A stretch of 64,000 nt of DNA from assembly GCF_000176035.2 (NCBI RefSeq), contig NC_015675.1, forward strand, positions 1,740,001 through 1,804,000, written 5' to 3'. Origin of the DNA: Mesorhizobium opportunistum WSM2075. Lineage in GTDB: Bacteria; Pseudomonadota; Alphaproteobacteria; Rhizobiales; Rhizobiaceae. Below, one piece after another: positions 35,283-43,776 of this stretch. The notes below the pieces were generated by a model. It had not been told where the DNA came from, made no database searches, and was given only the letters and a program-made list of their open reading frames with translations. Within the stretch, counting starts at the first letter, position 1, and every line of letters begins with the position of its first letter. A program made the position numbers and the translations under genes.

Positions 35283-36452
35283 TCAATTGCGTTGCGCGTG
35301 CGCCTCCAGGAACCGCTCCGAAATGGTGAATCCCAGCCCCGGCTTTTCGGGGATCGCTATCATACCGTCCCTTGCTTCGACAGTCTCTTCGATCAGATCG
35401 TGGATCATCGGGTTGGCGCCGAGCGAATATTCGACCGTGAAACTCGCCGGCGAGGCGGCGCAGACATGCAGCCCGGCAAAGAAGCAGGGGGCGCCGGCCC
35501 ACAGATGCGGCGCAAAGCGCAGGTTGAAGGCGCTGGCGATGGTGCCGATCTTCATCGCCTCGCTGATGCCGCCGCAGAAGGCAGGATCCGGCTGGAAGAT
35601 GTCGGCGGCCTTGAGCACGGCGAGGTCGCGGAAGGCATAGCGTGTCGCCTCGCTTTCGCCGGTGGCGATCGGGACGGCGCACGAGGCGCGCACTTCAGCC
35701 ATGCCAGGCTTGTCATCGGCGATGATCGGCTCTTCGAACCAGGCGAGATCGAGGTCGTTGACCAGATGAATGAAGCGCTTTGCTTCGGCGACCGTATAGG
35801 TACCGTGGGCGTCGACCATCAGTTCGACGTCGGGGCCGAGCGCCTGGCGCGCGGCGCGGACGCGCGCGGCGGAAATGTGCGCGGCGCCATCCATGGCGCC
35901 GACCCGCATCTTCAGCGCCTTGAAGCCACCCCGGGCGATATAGGACTTCAACTGCTCGCCAATGGCATCGGCGGCGGCCCAGCCACCCGAGGCATAGGCC
36001 TGCATGCGGTCGGCCTTGCGGCCACCCAGCAGCCGCCAGACCGGGACGCCCAGCGATTTGCCCAGAATATCCCAGAGCGCGATGTCGACGGCGCTGATGG
36101 CGGCGACACTCATGCCGCGCCGCGCCAGCTGCGGCATGGCATGGCCGGCGCGTATGGCGCTGTCGTGGCGCACGCCGTTGTAGAGCATTTCCCAGATGAC
36201 GCCGATGTCGGCCGGATCACGGCCGATCAGCTGCGGCCCAACCTCATGGTTCAGCATGTGGACAAGGGCGCCGTAACTGCCGGCGCTGCCGGCGGCGTTC
36301 TTGCCTTCGCCCCAGCCGACCAGCCCATCATCGGTTTCGATGCGCAGGATGGCGGCGTCGAAGGTCGTGACCTGGCCGAAGTCGCTACGGTGTTGCCGAG
36401 CGGCTTCGATCGGGATGCGGACCCACCAGGCTTGGACGGTCTTGATGCGCAT
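35283..36452 (-). CDS. Enolase-superfamily enzyme (mandelate racemase/muconate lactonizing type)
   Basis: A 389-residue protein. Metal ligands are Asp214 (MVDAHG), Glu240 (WFEEP) and Glu266 (TGESE). The general-base dyad is Asp289 (FQPDP) and His316 (APHLW). The usual second Lys of the KxK motif is replaced: Lys181-Met-Arg183. The pattern suggests a sugar-acid dehydratase of the mandelate racemase subgroup. It lies between the TIM-barrel gene at 36511 and the GntR gene. The specific acid is not determinable from sequence. Confidence 0.88.
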   Translation of the reverse strand: MRIKTVQAWWVRIPIEAARQHRSDFGQVTTFDAAILRIETDDGLVGWGEGKNAAGSAGSYGALVHMLNHEVGPQLIGRDPADIGVIWEMLYNGVRHDSAIRAGHAMPQLARRGMSVAAISAVDIALWDILGKSLGVPVWRLLGGRKADRMQAYASGGWAAADAIGEQLKSYIARGGFKALKMRVGAMDGAAHISAARVRAARQALGPDVELMVDAHGTYTVAEAKRFIHLVNDLDLAWFEEPIIADDKPGMAEVRASCAVPIATGESEATRYAFRDLAVLKAADIFQPDPAFCGGISEAMKIGTIASAFNLRFAPHLWAGAPCFFAGLHVCAASPASFTVEYSLGANPMIHDLIEETVEARDGMIAIPEKPGLGFTISERFLEAHAQRN

Positions 36453-36510
36453 ATTTTTCCCCAGCCCTGCCGCCGGCCAGGGCGAAAGGGCAAAATCCCA
36501 AAGCAGTCGA

Positions 36511-37398
36511 CTACTTGATCAGCGGCAGCAGCGTTTCGGCGGTGATGCGCATCTGGTCGGTGTAGAATTTTTCGGTGAGCACGCTGGAGCCATGGTCCTG
36601 GATGAACTTCAGCTGTTCAGGCGAGATGTCGACCGGATGGCGCTCGACCATTTCGGGGTAGGGTGCCGCCGGCGTCCGGTCGACGGGGGCGACGAACTCG
36701 TTGGTCAGCGCGCCGTCGTAGCCGACTTCCTTCAAGGTGGCGACGATCCTGGGCCAGTCGATCTGGCCGAGGCCGGCGGCGAAGCGGTTGTTGTCGGCGA
36801 CGTGGAAGTCGAACAGGCGCTTTCCGACCTGGCGGATGGCGTCGTGGACGTTAAATTCCTCCATGTGGATGTGATAAGCGTCGAGGCAGACGCCGCATTC
36901 GGGGCTGACCGCGTCGGCCAGCGCCAGCGCCTGGGCGCCACGGTTGAACAGATAGGTTTCGAAGCGGTTCAGCGGCTCGACCGCGATCTTGACGCCGACC
37001 TTCTTGGCGTGGGTGAAGCACTCGCGGGTCGCATCGACCACCCACTTCCATTCCTCTTCCTCGGTGCCGTCAGGCACCACCTTGCCGACGGTCGCGGGGA
37101 CAAGCGTGATGATCTCGCCATCGAGTTCGCTGACCATGGTCAGCACGTCCTTGACATACTGCACCGAGCGCTCGCGCTGGCCCTGGTTCCTGGCGGCGAG
37201 GTTGCGTTCGCCCAGCATCAAGGTGACCGCGCCCCAGCAGCGGATGCCATGTTCCTTTAACAGCGCCCGCGTCTCCTTGGTCTTGTACTGTTCGGGCTCG
37301 CCGGAAATCTCGATCGACTCGTAACCGAATTTCTTGATGCGTTTGAGCGTCGTCTCCAGAGGTTCCGCGCGCATCCAGTTGTGCGTCGAAAGATGCAT
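36511..37398 (-). CDS. Sugar phosphate isomerase/epimerase (AP endonuclease 2-type TIM barrel)
   Basis: A 295-residue TIM barrel starting MHLSTHNWMRAEPLETTLKRIKKFG, with GAAGGA 6 bp upstream. Metal-site residues are visible in KIAVEPLNRFETYL (Glu), CGVCLDAYHIHMEE (Asp, His) and LFDFHVADNNRFAAG (His), as in D-tagatose 3-epimerase-like proteins. It is the first gene of the leftward operon and is divergent from a second TIM barrel at 37800, with FadR-type operators between. Confidence 0.9.
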   Translation of the reverse strand: MHLSTHNWMRAEPLETTLKRIKKFGYESIEISGEPEQYKTKETRALLKEHGIRCWGAVTLMLGERNLAARNQGQRERSVQYVKDVLTMVSELDGEIITLVPATVGKVVPDGTEEEEWKWVVDATRECFTHAKKVGVKIAVEPLNRFETYLFNRGAQALALADAVSPECGVCLDAYHIHMEEFNVHDAIRQVGKRLFDFHVADNNRFAAGLGQIDWPRIVATLKEVGYDGALTNEFVAPVDRTPAAPYPEMVERHPVDISPEQLKFIQDHGSSVLTEKFYTDQMRITAETLLPLIK

Positions 37399-37503
37399 GG
37401 TCCGTCCTTCCCAAAGTTCGTCCGTATGGTTTGCCTGCGACATGCATCGCCGAAAGGCGACGCAAGTGTTCCTCCCCAAGGCATCCCCAGCCTTTTCCTT
37501 GCA

Positions 37504-37520
37504 AACTGGTTCGACCAATT
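37504..37520. promoter_or_regulatory. FadR/GntR-type operator in divergent catabolic promoter (left site)
   Basis: AACTGGTTCGACCAATT carries the core TGGT-TCG-ACCA. It lies about 106 bp upstream of the leftward TIM-barrel start. Confidence 0.72.
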
Positions 37521-37683
37521 GGGCCTTAAATGAGGTCTACAGCAAATTCCCCGGAACGGCAAGAAGCGCGGCATCGCAACTTTTCGCGCGGATTACGCTA
37601 TTGATTATATTGCGATATATGCCATCATTTTGAGTAATTGGAGGGCTTTGGCGGCGCATTGGGAGGCTTGACCAAATTTGCCC

Positions 37684-37700
37684 ATTTGGTAATACCAGAA
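37684..37700. promoter_or_regulatory. FadR/GntR-type operator in divergent catabolic promoter (right site)
   Basis: ATTTGGTAATACCAGAA carries the core TGGT-AAT-ACCA. It lies about 100 bp upstream of the rightward TIM-barrel start and 180 bp, centre to centre, from the left site. Confidence 0.72.
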
Positions 37701-37799
37701 TGGCAGTGCCTGCAAAGCGCCCGATGCGAGAAGACCAAAATGGCTGGCCCTGCTTCCAATCGGCGCTATGCTTGGTCGCGACAAATGAGGAGGATGCCG

Positions 37800-38855
37800 A
37801 TGCCGACGACAATGAAGGGTCCTGGACTGTTTCTGGCGCAGTTCGCGGGTGATGCGGCGCCGTTCAATTCGCTGCCTTCGATCACCAAATGGGCCGCGGG
37901 TCTCGGTTACAAGGGCGTGCAGATCCCGACCTGGGACGCACGCCTGTTCGACCTCGAGAAAGCGGCGTCTTCCAAGGCCTATTGCGACGAGGTGAAGGGC
38001 ATCTGCGCTGACGCCGGCGTCGAGATCACCGAACTGTCGACGCATCTGCAGGGGCAGCTGGTCGCGGTTCATCCGGCCTATGACGCGCAGATGGATGGCT
38101 TTGCGCCGCCGTCGGTGCACAATAATCCCGCAGCCCGGCAGAAGTGGGCTGTCGAGCAGATGAAGTTCGGCGCCAAAGCATCGCGCAATCTGGGCCTGAA
38201 TGCTTCTGTGTCGTTTACCGGCTCGCTGGCGTTCCCTTACCTCTATCCGTTCCCGCAGCGGCCGGCTGGACTCATTGAGGAAGCGTTTGGCGAGCTCGGC
38301 AAACGCTGGAAGCCGATCCTCGACGTCTACGAGGACAATGGCGTCGATGTCGGCTATGAAATTCACCCCTCTGAGGACGTGTTCGACGGCGCCACTTTCG
38401 AAATGTTCCTCGACGCGGTCGGCGGCCACAAGCGCTGCAACATCAACTACGACCCGTCGCACTTCCTGCTGCAGCAGCTCGATTATCTAGAATTCATCGA
38501 CATCTATCACGAGCGCATCAAGGCCTTCCACGTCAAGGACGCCGAGTTCAACCCGACCGGCCGGCAAGGCGTCTATTCCGGCTATCAGAGCTGGACCAAC
38601 CGTGCCGGCCGCTTCCGTTCGCTCGGCGACGGGCAGGTGGATTTCGGCGGCATCTTCTCCAAGCTGACGCAGTACAATTATGATTCCTGGGCGGTGCTGG
38701 AATGGGAATGCTGCCTGAAGCATCCGGAAGACGGTGCTGCCGAAGGGGCGCCCTTCATCCAGCACCACATCATCCGGGTGACGGAGAAGGCATTCGACGA
38801 TTTCGCCGCCGGCACCACCGACAAGAAGCTGTTGCGCGCCATGATGGGAATTTGA
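37800..38855 (+). CDS. Sugar phosphate isomerase/epimerase family protein
   Basis: A 351-residue TIM barrel. The start at 37800 (MPTTMKGPGLFLAQF) has GAGGAGG ending 6 bp before it. Metal-site residues appear in VGYEIHPSEDVFDG (Glu, His), CNINYDPSHFLLQQLD (Asp, His) and IKAFHVKDAEFN (His). It is longer than typical epimerases (about 280). First gene of the rightward catabolic operon with a Gfo/Idh/MocA dehydrogenase and another TIM barrel. Confidence 0.9.
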   Translation: MPTTMKGPGLFLAQFAGDAAPFNSLPSITKWAAGLGYKGVQIPTWDARLFDLEKAASSKAYCDEVKGICADAGVEITELSTHLQGQLVAVHPAYDAQMDGFAPPSVHNNPAARQKWAVEQMKFGAKASRNLGLNASVSFTGSLAFPYLYPFPQRPAGLIEEAFGELGKRWKPILDVYEDNGVDVGYEIHPSEDVFDGATFEMFLDAVGGHKRCNINYDPSHFLLQQLDYLEFIDIYHERIKAFHVKDAEFNPTGRQGVYSGYQSWTNRAGRFRSLGDGQVDFGGIFSKLTQYNYDSWAVLEWECCLKHPEDGAAEGAPFIQHHIIRVTEKAFDDFAAGTTDKKLLRAMMGI

Positions 38856-38907
38856 CGCGGCTTCCCTCCATCGAGGGAATGATATTTCAGACATGAGGGA
38901 GAAAGAC

Positions 38908-40095
38908 ATGGTCGGCGCATCGAAGTCGGAGACGGGAGGCGGCCCGATCCGCTACGGCATGGTCGGTGGCGGGCAGGGCGCCTTCATCGGCGCGGTGCAC
39001 CGGATCGCGGCGCGTTTGGACAATGATTTCGTGCTGGTTGCCGGCGCGCTGTCGTCCGACCCGGTGCGCGCCAAGGCTTCGGCCGCCGAACTCGGGCTCG
39101 ATCCGGACCGCAGCTACGCGTCCTATGCCGAGATGGCCAAGGCCGAGGCCAAACGTCCCGACGGCATCGAGGCGGTGGCCATCGTGACGCCCAACAATGT
39201 GCATGTGCCGGCGGCAAAGGCCTTCCTCGAGGCGGGCATCCACGTCATCTGCGACAAGCCGCTGGCGACGACGCTGGCCGAGGCGAAGAAGCTCGCGGCG
39301 ATCGTCGAGAAGACCGGCAAGGTGTTCGTGCTGACCCACAATTACACCGCCTATCCGATGGTGCGGCAGGCGCGCGAGATGGTCGCCAAGGGCATGCTCG
39401 GCGACATCCGCATCGTGCAGTCCGAATATCCGCAGGACTGGCTGACCGAGGATCTCGCCGCCACCGGCCAGAAACAAGCATCATGGCGCGGCGATCCGAA
39501 GCAGGCGGGTGCGGGTGGTGCGCTGGGCGACATCGGCACCCATGCCTACAATCTCGCCCGCTTCGTCTCTGGGTTGGAACTCGATTCGCTCTCGGCCGAT
39601 CTCGATGCCTTCGTGCCGGGGCGGCTGCTCGACGACAATGTCAACGTCATGCTGCGCTTCAAGCCCTCCGGCAAGACGCATCCGGCCAAGGGCATGATCT
39701 GGGCAAGCCAGGTGGCGCCCGGGCACGAGAACGGCCTGAAGTTGCGCATCTATGGCTCGAAGGGCGGGCTGGAATGGGTGCAGGCCGATCCGAACTATCT
39801 CTGGTACACGCCGTTCGGGCAGCCGAAGCAATTGATCACCCGCAACGGTGCCGGCGCGCTGCCGGTGGCGGGCCGTGTCAGCCGCGTCCCATCGGGCCAT
39901 CCCGAGGGTTATCTGGAAGGTTTCGCCAACATCTACCAGGAAGCCGCGCGCGCCATCCGGGCAGCGCGCAGGAAGGGCGGCAAGCCGGCAAAGGATGTCG
40001 TCTTCCCAACGATCGCCGACGGCGTCGAGGGCATGGCCTTCATCGAGGCCTGCGTGAAGTCGTCGAAGAAGAACGGGGCGTGGACCAAACTCTAA
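38908..40095 (+). CDS. Gfo/Idh/MocA-family oxidoreductase
   Basis: A 395-residue NAD(P)-dependent dehydrogenase. The Rossmann loop is GMVGGGQGAFIGAVHR. The catalytic motif is ICDKPLATT (the EKP-type lysine, here DKP), and GALGDIGTHAYNLARF holds the conserved His. The start at 38908 has GGGAGAAAGAC before it. Relatives oxidise sugars or inositols, often at C3. With two TIM-barrel partners, a 3-keto-sugar route is plausible but unproven. Confidence 0.92.
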   Translation: MVGASKSETGGGPIRYGMVGGGQGAFIGAVHRIAARLDNDFVLVAGALSSDPVRAKASAAELGLDPDRSYASYAEMAKAEAKRPDGIEAVAIVTPNNVHVPAAKAFLEAGIHVICDKPLATTLAEAKKLAAIVEKTGKVFVLTHNYTAYPMVRQAREMVAKGMLGDIRIVQSEYPQDWLTEDLAATGQKQASWRGDPKQAGAGGALGDIGTHAYNLARFVSGLELDSLSADLDAFVPGRLLDDNVNVMLRFKPSGKTHPAKGMIWASQVAPGHENGLKLRIYGSKGGLEWVQADPNYLWYTPFGQPKQLITRNGAGALPVAGRVSRVPSGHPEGYLEGFANIYQEAARAIRAARRKGGKPAKDVVFPTIADGVEGMAFIEACVKSSKKNGAWTKL

Positions 40096-40133
40096 GACTG
40101 AGGGGATCTGGGGGATCAAGGGGAGGGGCGTCG

Positions 40134-40985
40134 ATGAAAATCGGCATGTGCATGTTCTTGTGGACGACGGCGGTGTCTAAGAAGCACGAGCCGCTGCTAC
40201 GCGACATCAAGGCGACCGGCTTCGATGGCGTCGAGATACCGATCTTTTCCGGCACACCGGACGACTACAGGAAACTGGGCGAATTGCTTGACCGCATCGG
40301 CTTGGAGCGGACCGCGGTCTCGGCAATGGGCGATCCGGCGATGAACCTGATCTCGGCCGATGCGGCCACGCGCAAGGCTGGGGTCGACTACATGAAGTGG
40401 GCTGTCGATTGCGCCGAGGCGCTTGGGGCGAGGACGCTGAGCGGTCCGCTGCACTCGACACTCGGCGCCTTTTCCGGTTCCGGGCCGACAGCCGCCGAGA
40501 AGAAACGCTCGATCGCCTCGCAGCGCGCCATCGGCGACCATGCCGGCAAGCGGAACGTCACCATCGGGCTCGAGGCGCTGAACCGCTTCGAATGCTATCT
40601 TCTCAACACGATGGCCGACCTGTCGGAGCACATCGACGCCATCGACCGGCCGTATATCAAGGCGATGTACGACACATTCCACGCCAATATCGAAGAGGCA
40701 GATCCGATCGGCGCCTACACGAAGCACCGCCGCAATATCGTGCACATCCATATTTCGGAAAACGATCGCGGCGTGCCGGGGCGCGGCAACATTCCATGGA
40801 AAGAGACGTTCGCGGCGATCCGCAAGAGCGGCTATGACGACTGGTTGACGATCGAAGCTTTCGGCCGCTCGCTGAAGGATCTGGCGGCGGCGACCAAGGT
40901 GTGGCGCGATTTTTCCGAGACGCCGGAAGCGGTGTATCGGGAGGGGTATAACCATATCAAAAACGGTTGGAGACGGGCGGCTTAG
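40134..40985 (+). CDS. Sugar phosphate isomerase/epimerase (D-tagatose 3-epimerase-like)
   Basis: A 283-residue TIM barrel starting MKIGMCMFLWTTAVSKKHEP. Metal-site residues are visible in VTIGLEALNRFECYL (Glu), IKAMYDTFHANIEE (Asp, His), IVHIHISENDRGVPG (His) and LTIEAFG (Glu), the pattern of ketose 3-epimerases. AAGGGGAGGGG precedes the ATG. Last gene of the rightward operon; the repeat at 41089-41283 follows. Confidence 0.9.
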   Translation: MKIGMCMFLWTTAVSKKHEPLLRDIKATGFDGVEIPIFSGTPDDYRKLGELLDRIGLERTAVSAMGDPAMNLISADAATRKAGVDYMKWAVDCAEALGARTLSGPLHSTLGAFSGSGPTAAEKKRSIASQRAIGDHAGKRNVTIGLEALNRFECYLLNTMADLSEHIDAIDRPYIKAMYDTFHANIEEADPIGAYTKHRRNIVHIHISENDRGVPGRGNIPWKETFAAIRKSGYDDWLTIEAFGRSLKDLAAATKVWRDFSETPEAVYREGYNHIKNGWRRAA

Positions 40986-41088
40986 GCGCCCTGGTCGGAA
41001 GACCTGCGTCGGCGACCCTAGGCGCGAGGCGAGACGATGATTGCGTCTGGTTCATTCGATTTTGGGTTCGCGGCGATTGCCAGGTGGT

Positions 41089-41283
41089 TCCCCCACTCCG
41101 TCTCGGCTTCGCCGAGCCACCTCTCCCCCCTCCGGAGGGAGAGGAAAGGGAGCCCGGTGGCTCGGGAAGAGGAAGAAGATTCGGCCCAGGAGGACAGGCT
41201 TCGGCTAGGACAGCCTGGCGCCTTTCCTCTACCCCGTCGATCGGGGGAGAGGTGTCGAGCGCAGCTCGACGGAGTGGGGGGTC
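41089..41283. repeat. Palindromic repeat element, family 2
   Basis: The outer arms CCCCCACTCCGTC (41090-41102) and GACGGAGTGGGGG (41268-41280) enclose an internal CTCGGCTTCGCCGAG hairpin and CTCTCCCCCCTCCGGAGGGA. It fills most of the 343 bp gap between two convergent genes. A sister copy is at 52958-53136. Confidence 0.88.
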
Positions 41284-41328
41284 GACCCTTGGCGCCCTAT
41301 ACGACGCCCGCGCTTATGCGTCACAAGG

Positions 41329-42696
41329 CTACCCCTGTTCAGCCTGGATCCTGTTGTAATCGTGGATCGTCCGGCTGAGCCTGCGACGCAGGAAGTTGGA
41401 GATGTTGTCGAAGATGAAGACCACCACCAGCGTCAGCAGCACCATGTAGAAGACATTGGCCCAGTTGGAATTGGTGCGCATCGCTTCCCACAATTTCAGG
41501 CCGATGCCGCCGGCGCCGACGGCGCCGATGATGGTGGCACCGCGGGTGTTGGATTCCCACTGGTAGAGCGTCTGGCTGATGAACACGGGCACCACTTCCG
41601 GTATCACGCCGTAGCGCTGCACCAGAAGGCCGTTGGCGCCGGTCGAGACGACGCCCTCGCGCGGCTTGTCGTCGATGTTCTCCAACGCCTCGGAATAGGT
41701 TTTGCCAAGCGTGCCGATCTCGGTGAAGAAGATCGCCGCACTGCCAGCCAGGGGGCCGGGGCCGAAGGCGCGGGTGAAGAACAGCGCCCAGATCAGCATG
41801 TCGACCGAGCGCATGAAGTCGAAGAAGCGCTTGAGCACCTGGCTCAGCAATCCGCTCGGCGTGATGTTGCGGGCGGCAAAGAAAGCTAGCGGAAAGGCGA
41901 CGATGCCACCGAGCAGCGTGCCCAGAAACGCCATGACGATGGTCTGTAGCAGCTTCGTCCAAACGTCGCCGTGCTGCCACTGGGCGTTGTTCCAGATGTT
42001 GTCGCCGGCCAGCGCGAGGTTCGAGGTGCCGGGTTTCAACTGCGGCCCGGACACGATCAGGGAGACCACGTCTCCCGCCGATTTGCCGAAGAAGGGCGAG
42101 CGGGTGTCGAAGACGAAATTCGCCCAGCCGAGGAAGCGCTTGCGCACCTTGACGCGATCGACGGTAACGCGCACCTCGCCGGCGAAGTCCATCTTGGCGA
42201 CCACTTCGTCGTCATGCGCGGTGATCCAGTCCGGCACTGGGCCTGAGATAACCGGCTTGCCGCTGGTCAGCGTGACAGGCACGGTTTGGCCGTTGGCCAT
42301 GATCGTCGCCTGCGCCTTGTCGAAAGTGACGGATTTAGCCGGCCCGTCGATCTGCACGGTGAACGTGCCGTCCGGGTTCCTGATCACCCAGTCGGGGTTC
42401 GGGTTCTCGCCAAGCGCGGAGAAGCGCGGATATTTTGGCGTGATCTCGGCTTGGTCGAGGCGAAACTCCGGCTGCAGATCGTAGCTGACCCACTGCGACA
42501 GGAACAGCGGCAGGCGCTCCCAGTGCGATTCCCGCAGCACCTGCGGCAGGCTGAAGAACCACATCGCATAGGCGAGGTAGAGCACTGTGCCCAGAAGCAG
42601 GAACAGCGGGCCGAAGCGCTTGTAGGCCGGGCGTTGGAACACCTGCGGAAAGCGGTCCTCGATCGCGCTGATTTCGTCTGACGTCATCGTCACCAT
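41329..42696 (-). CDS. phnE: Phosphonate ABC transporter permease PhnE (long form)
   Basis: A 455-residue permease. Residues 1-220 contain one membrane segment (about 30-50) and a large periplasmic domain; the C-terminal 230 residues are the PhnE permease core with the EAA-type region RYGVIPEVVPVFISQTLYQWESNTR. Standard PhnE is about 260-290 residues. It is paired with the shorter PhnE at 42762, a two-permease arrangement usual in rhizobia. Last gene of the leftward phn cluster. Confidence 0.9.
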   Translation of the reverse strand: MVTMTSDEISAIEDRFPQVFQRPAYKRFGPLFLLLGTVLYLAYAMWFFSLPQVLRESHWERLPLFLSQWVSYDLQPEFRLDQAEITPKYPRFSALGENPNPDWVIRNPDGTFTVQIDGPAKSVTFDKAQATIMANGQTVPVTLTSGKPVISGPVPDWITAHDDEVVAKMDFAGEVRVTVDRVKVRKRFLGWANFVFDTRSPFFGKSAGDVVSLIVSGPQLKPGTSNLALAGDNIWNNAQWQHGDVWTKLLQTIVMAFLGTLLGGIVAFPLAFFAARNITPSGLLSQVLKRFFDFMRSVDMLIWALFFTRAFGPGPLAGSAAIFFTEIGTLGKTYSEALENIDDKPREGVVSTGANGLLVQRYGVIPEVVPVFISQTLYQWESNTRGATIIGAVGAGGIGLKLWEAMRTNSNWANVFYMVLLTLVVVFIFDNISNFLRRRLSRTIHDYNRIQAEQG

Positions 42697-42761
42697 GATT
42701 CATCTTTTTGTTTGACCATGATCTCTTCCGAAAACCGGCCTCCACTTTTCGGGACCATGGT

Positions 42762-43721
42762 CTAAGCCCCCATCACGAAGGCCTGCTCGCCGACCAGCTT
42801 GCGGCGCAGCCAGGCGGAGAACTGGTCGACGATGAAGATGGTGGTGAACAGAAGCAGCACCAGCGCCAGCGTCTTGGCGCCGAAGCCGCGCGAGATGGAG
42901 AGCTTCAACTCCTCGCCAATGCCGCCGCCGCCGACCGCGCCCATGATGGTGGAGATGCGAACGTTGATCTCGATCCGCAGCAGCGTGTAGGACATGAAAT
43001 TGGGCAGAACCTGCGGCAGGCCGGCAAAGCGAACCCGCTCGAACCAGTTGGCGCCAACCGCCCGCAGGCCTTCCTCGGCCCGCATGTCGATGTTCTCGTT
43101 GATCTCGTAGAACAGCTTGCCCAGCGCGCCGATCGAATGCAGGCCGATGGCGATGATGGCGGCGACCGGGCCGATCGAGACGATGGCCGCGAACAGGCCG
43201 GCGATGACGATCTCGGGGAAGGCGCGCAGCAGCTCCATGAAGCGCTTGACGACAAGCCGCAGCACAGGGTGCGGCGTCAGGTTGCGCGCGGCGATGAAGG
43301 AGAACGGCACGGCGAAGACGAAGCCGATGAAGGTCGAGACCAGCGCCACGTTCACCGTGGTCAGCATCAGCTCGAAATATTCGGGGATGTAGAAACCGCC
43401 CCAGACATAGACGCGTCCAAGCGGGAAGTTGAATTCCTGGGTGCCGGTATCATGCGGCGAGGCGATGTCGAACAAAGCCCGCCAGACGTCATTCCAGTCC
43501 TTGGGGACGAGCCAGCTCAGGAAATCCAGGATGTGCGGCAGCCGGTCGAAGAAGTGGCCGGCATTGGCTTCGTCGGCAAACCACATGCTGGCGAGCATGG
43601 CGACAAGCAGCAGCGCGACGCCGAGGGCGGTATAGAACCGGCGCAACGACGTCTGCCGTCGCCAGGCATCGGCCATCTGGTGGGTAGCGCCAGAAGAGGG
43701 GGCTGTCACGGAAAGGGTCAT
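42762..43721 (-). CDS. phnE: Phosphonate ABC transporter permease PhnE (short form)
   Basis: A 319-residue permease with about six membrane segments and the EAA-like WFERVRFAGLPQVLPNFMSYTLLRIEINVR. It follows phnD after a terminator-like hairpin and precedes the long PhnE by about 65 bp. Confidence 0.92.
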   Translation of the reverse strand: MTLSVTAPSSGATHQMADAWRRQTSLRRFYTALGVALLLVAMLASMWFADEANAGHFFDRLPHILDFLSWLVPKDWNDVWRALFDIASPHDTGTQEFNFPLGRVYVWGGFYIPEYFELMLTTVNVALVSTFIGFVFAVPFSFIAARNLTPHPVLRLVVKRFMELLRAFPEIVIAGLFAAIVSIGPVAAIIAIGLHSIGALGKLFYEINENIDMRAEEGLRAVGANWFERVRFAGLPQVLPNFMSYTLLRIEINVRISTIMGAVGGGGIGEELKLSISRGFGAKTLALVLLLFTTIFIVDQFSAWLRRKLVGEQAFVMGA

Positions 43722-43735
43722 GATCGGAGATGCAA

Positions 43736-43764
43736 AAAGGGCGGCGTTTTTAGCGCCGCCCTTT
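43736..43764 (-). terminator. Terminator-like stem-loop between phnD and phnE
   Basis: An 11 bp stem AAAGGGCGGCG / CGCCGCCCTTT with a 7 nt loop. Read leftward it is followed by more T residues (CCCTTTTTGC). It probably reduces permease expression relative to the binding protein. Confidence 0.8.
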
Positions 43765-43776
43765 CCGATTTCGCCG

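Noticed and set aside
40986..41328. Short frames between the last epimerase and phnE
   Set aside because: They lie in a palindromic repeat and lack family features or ribosome sites.
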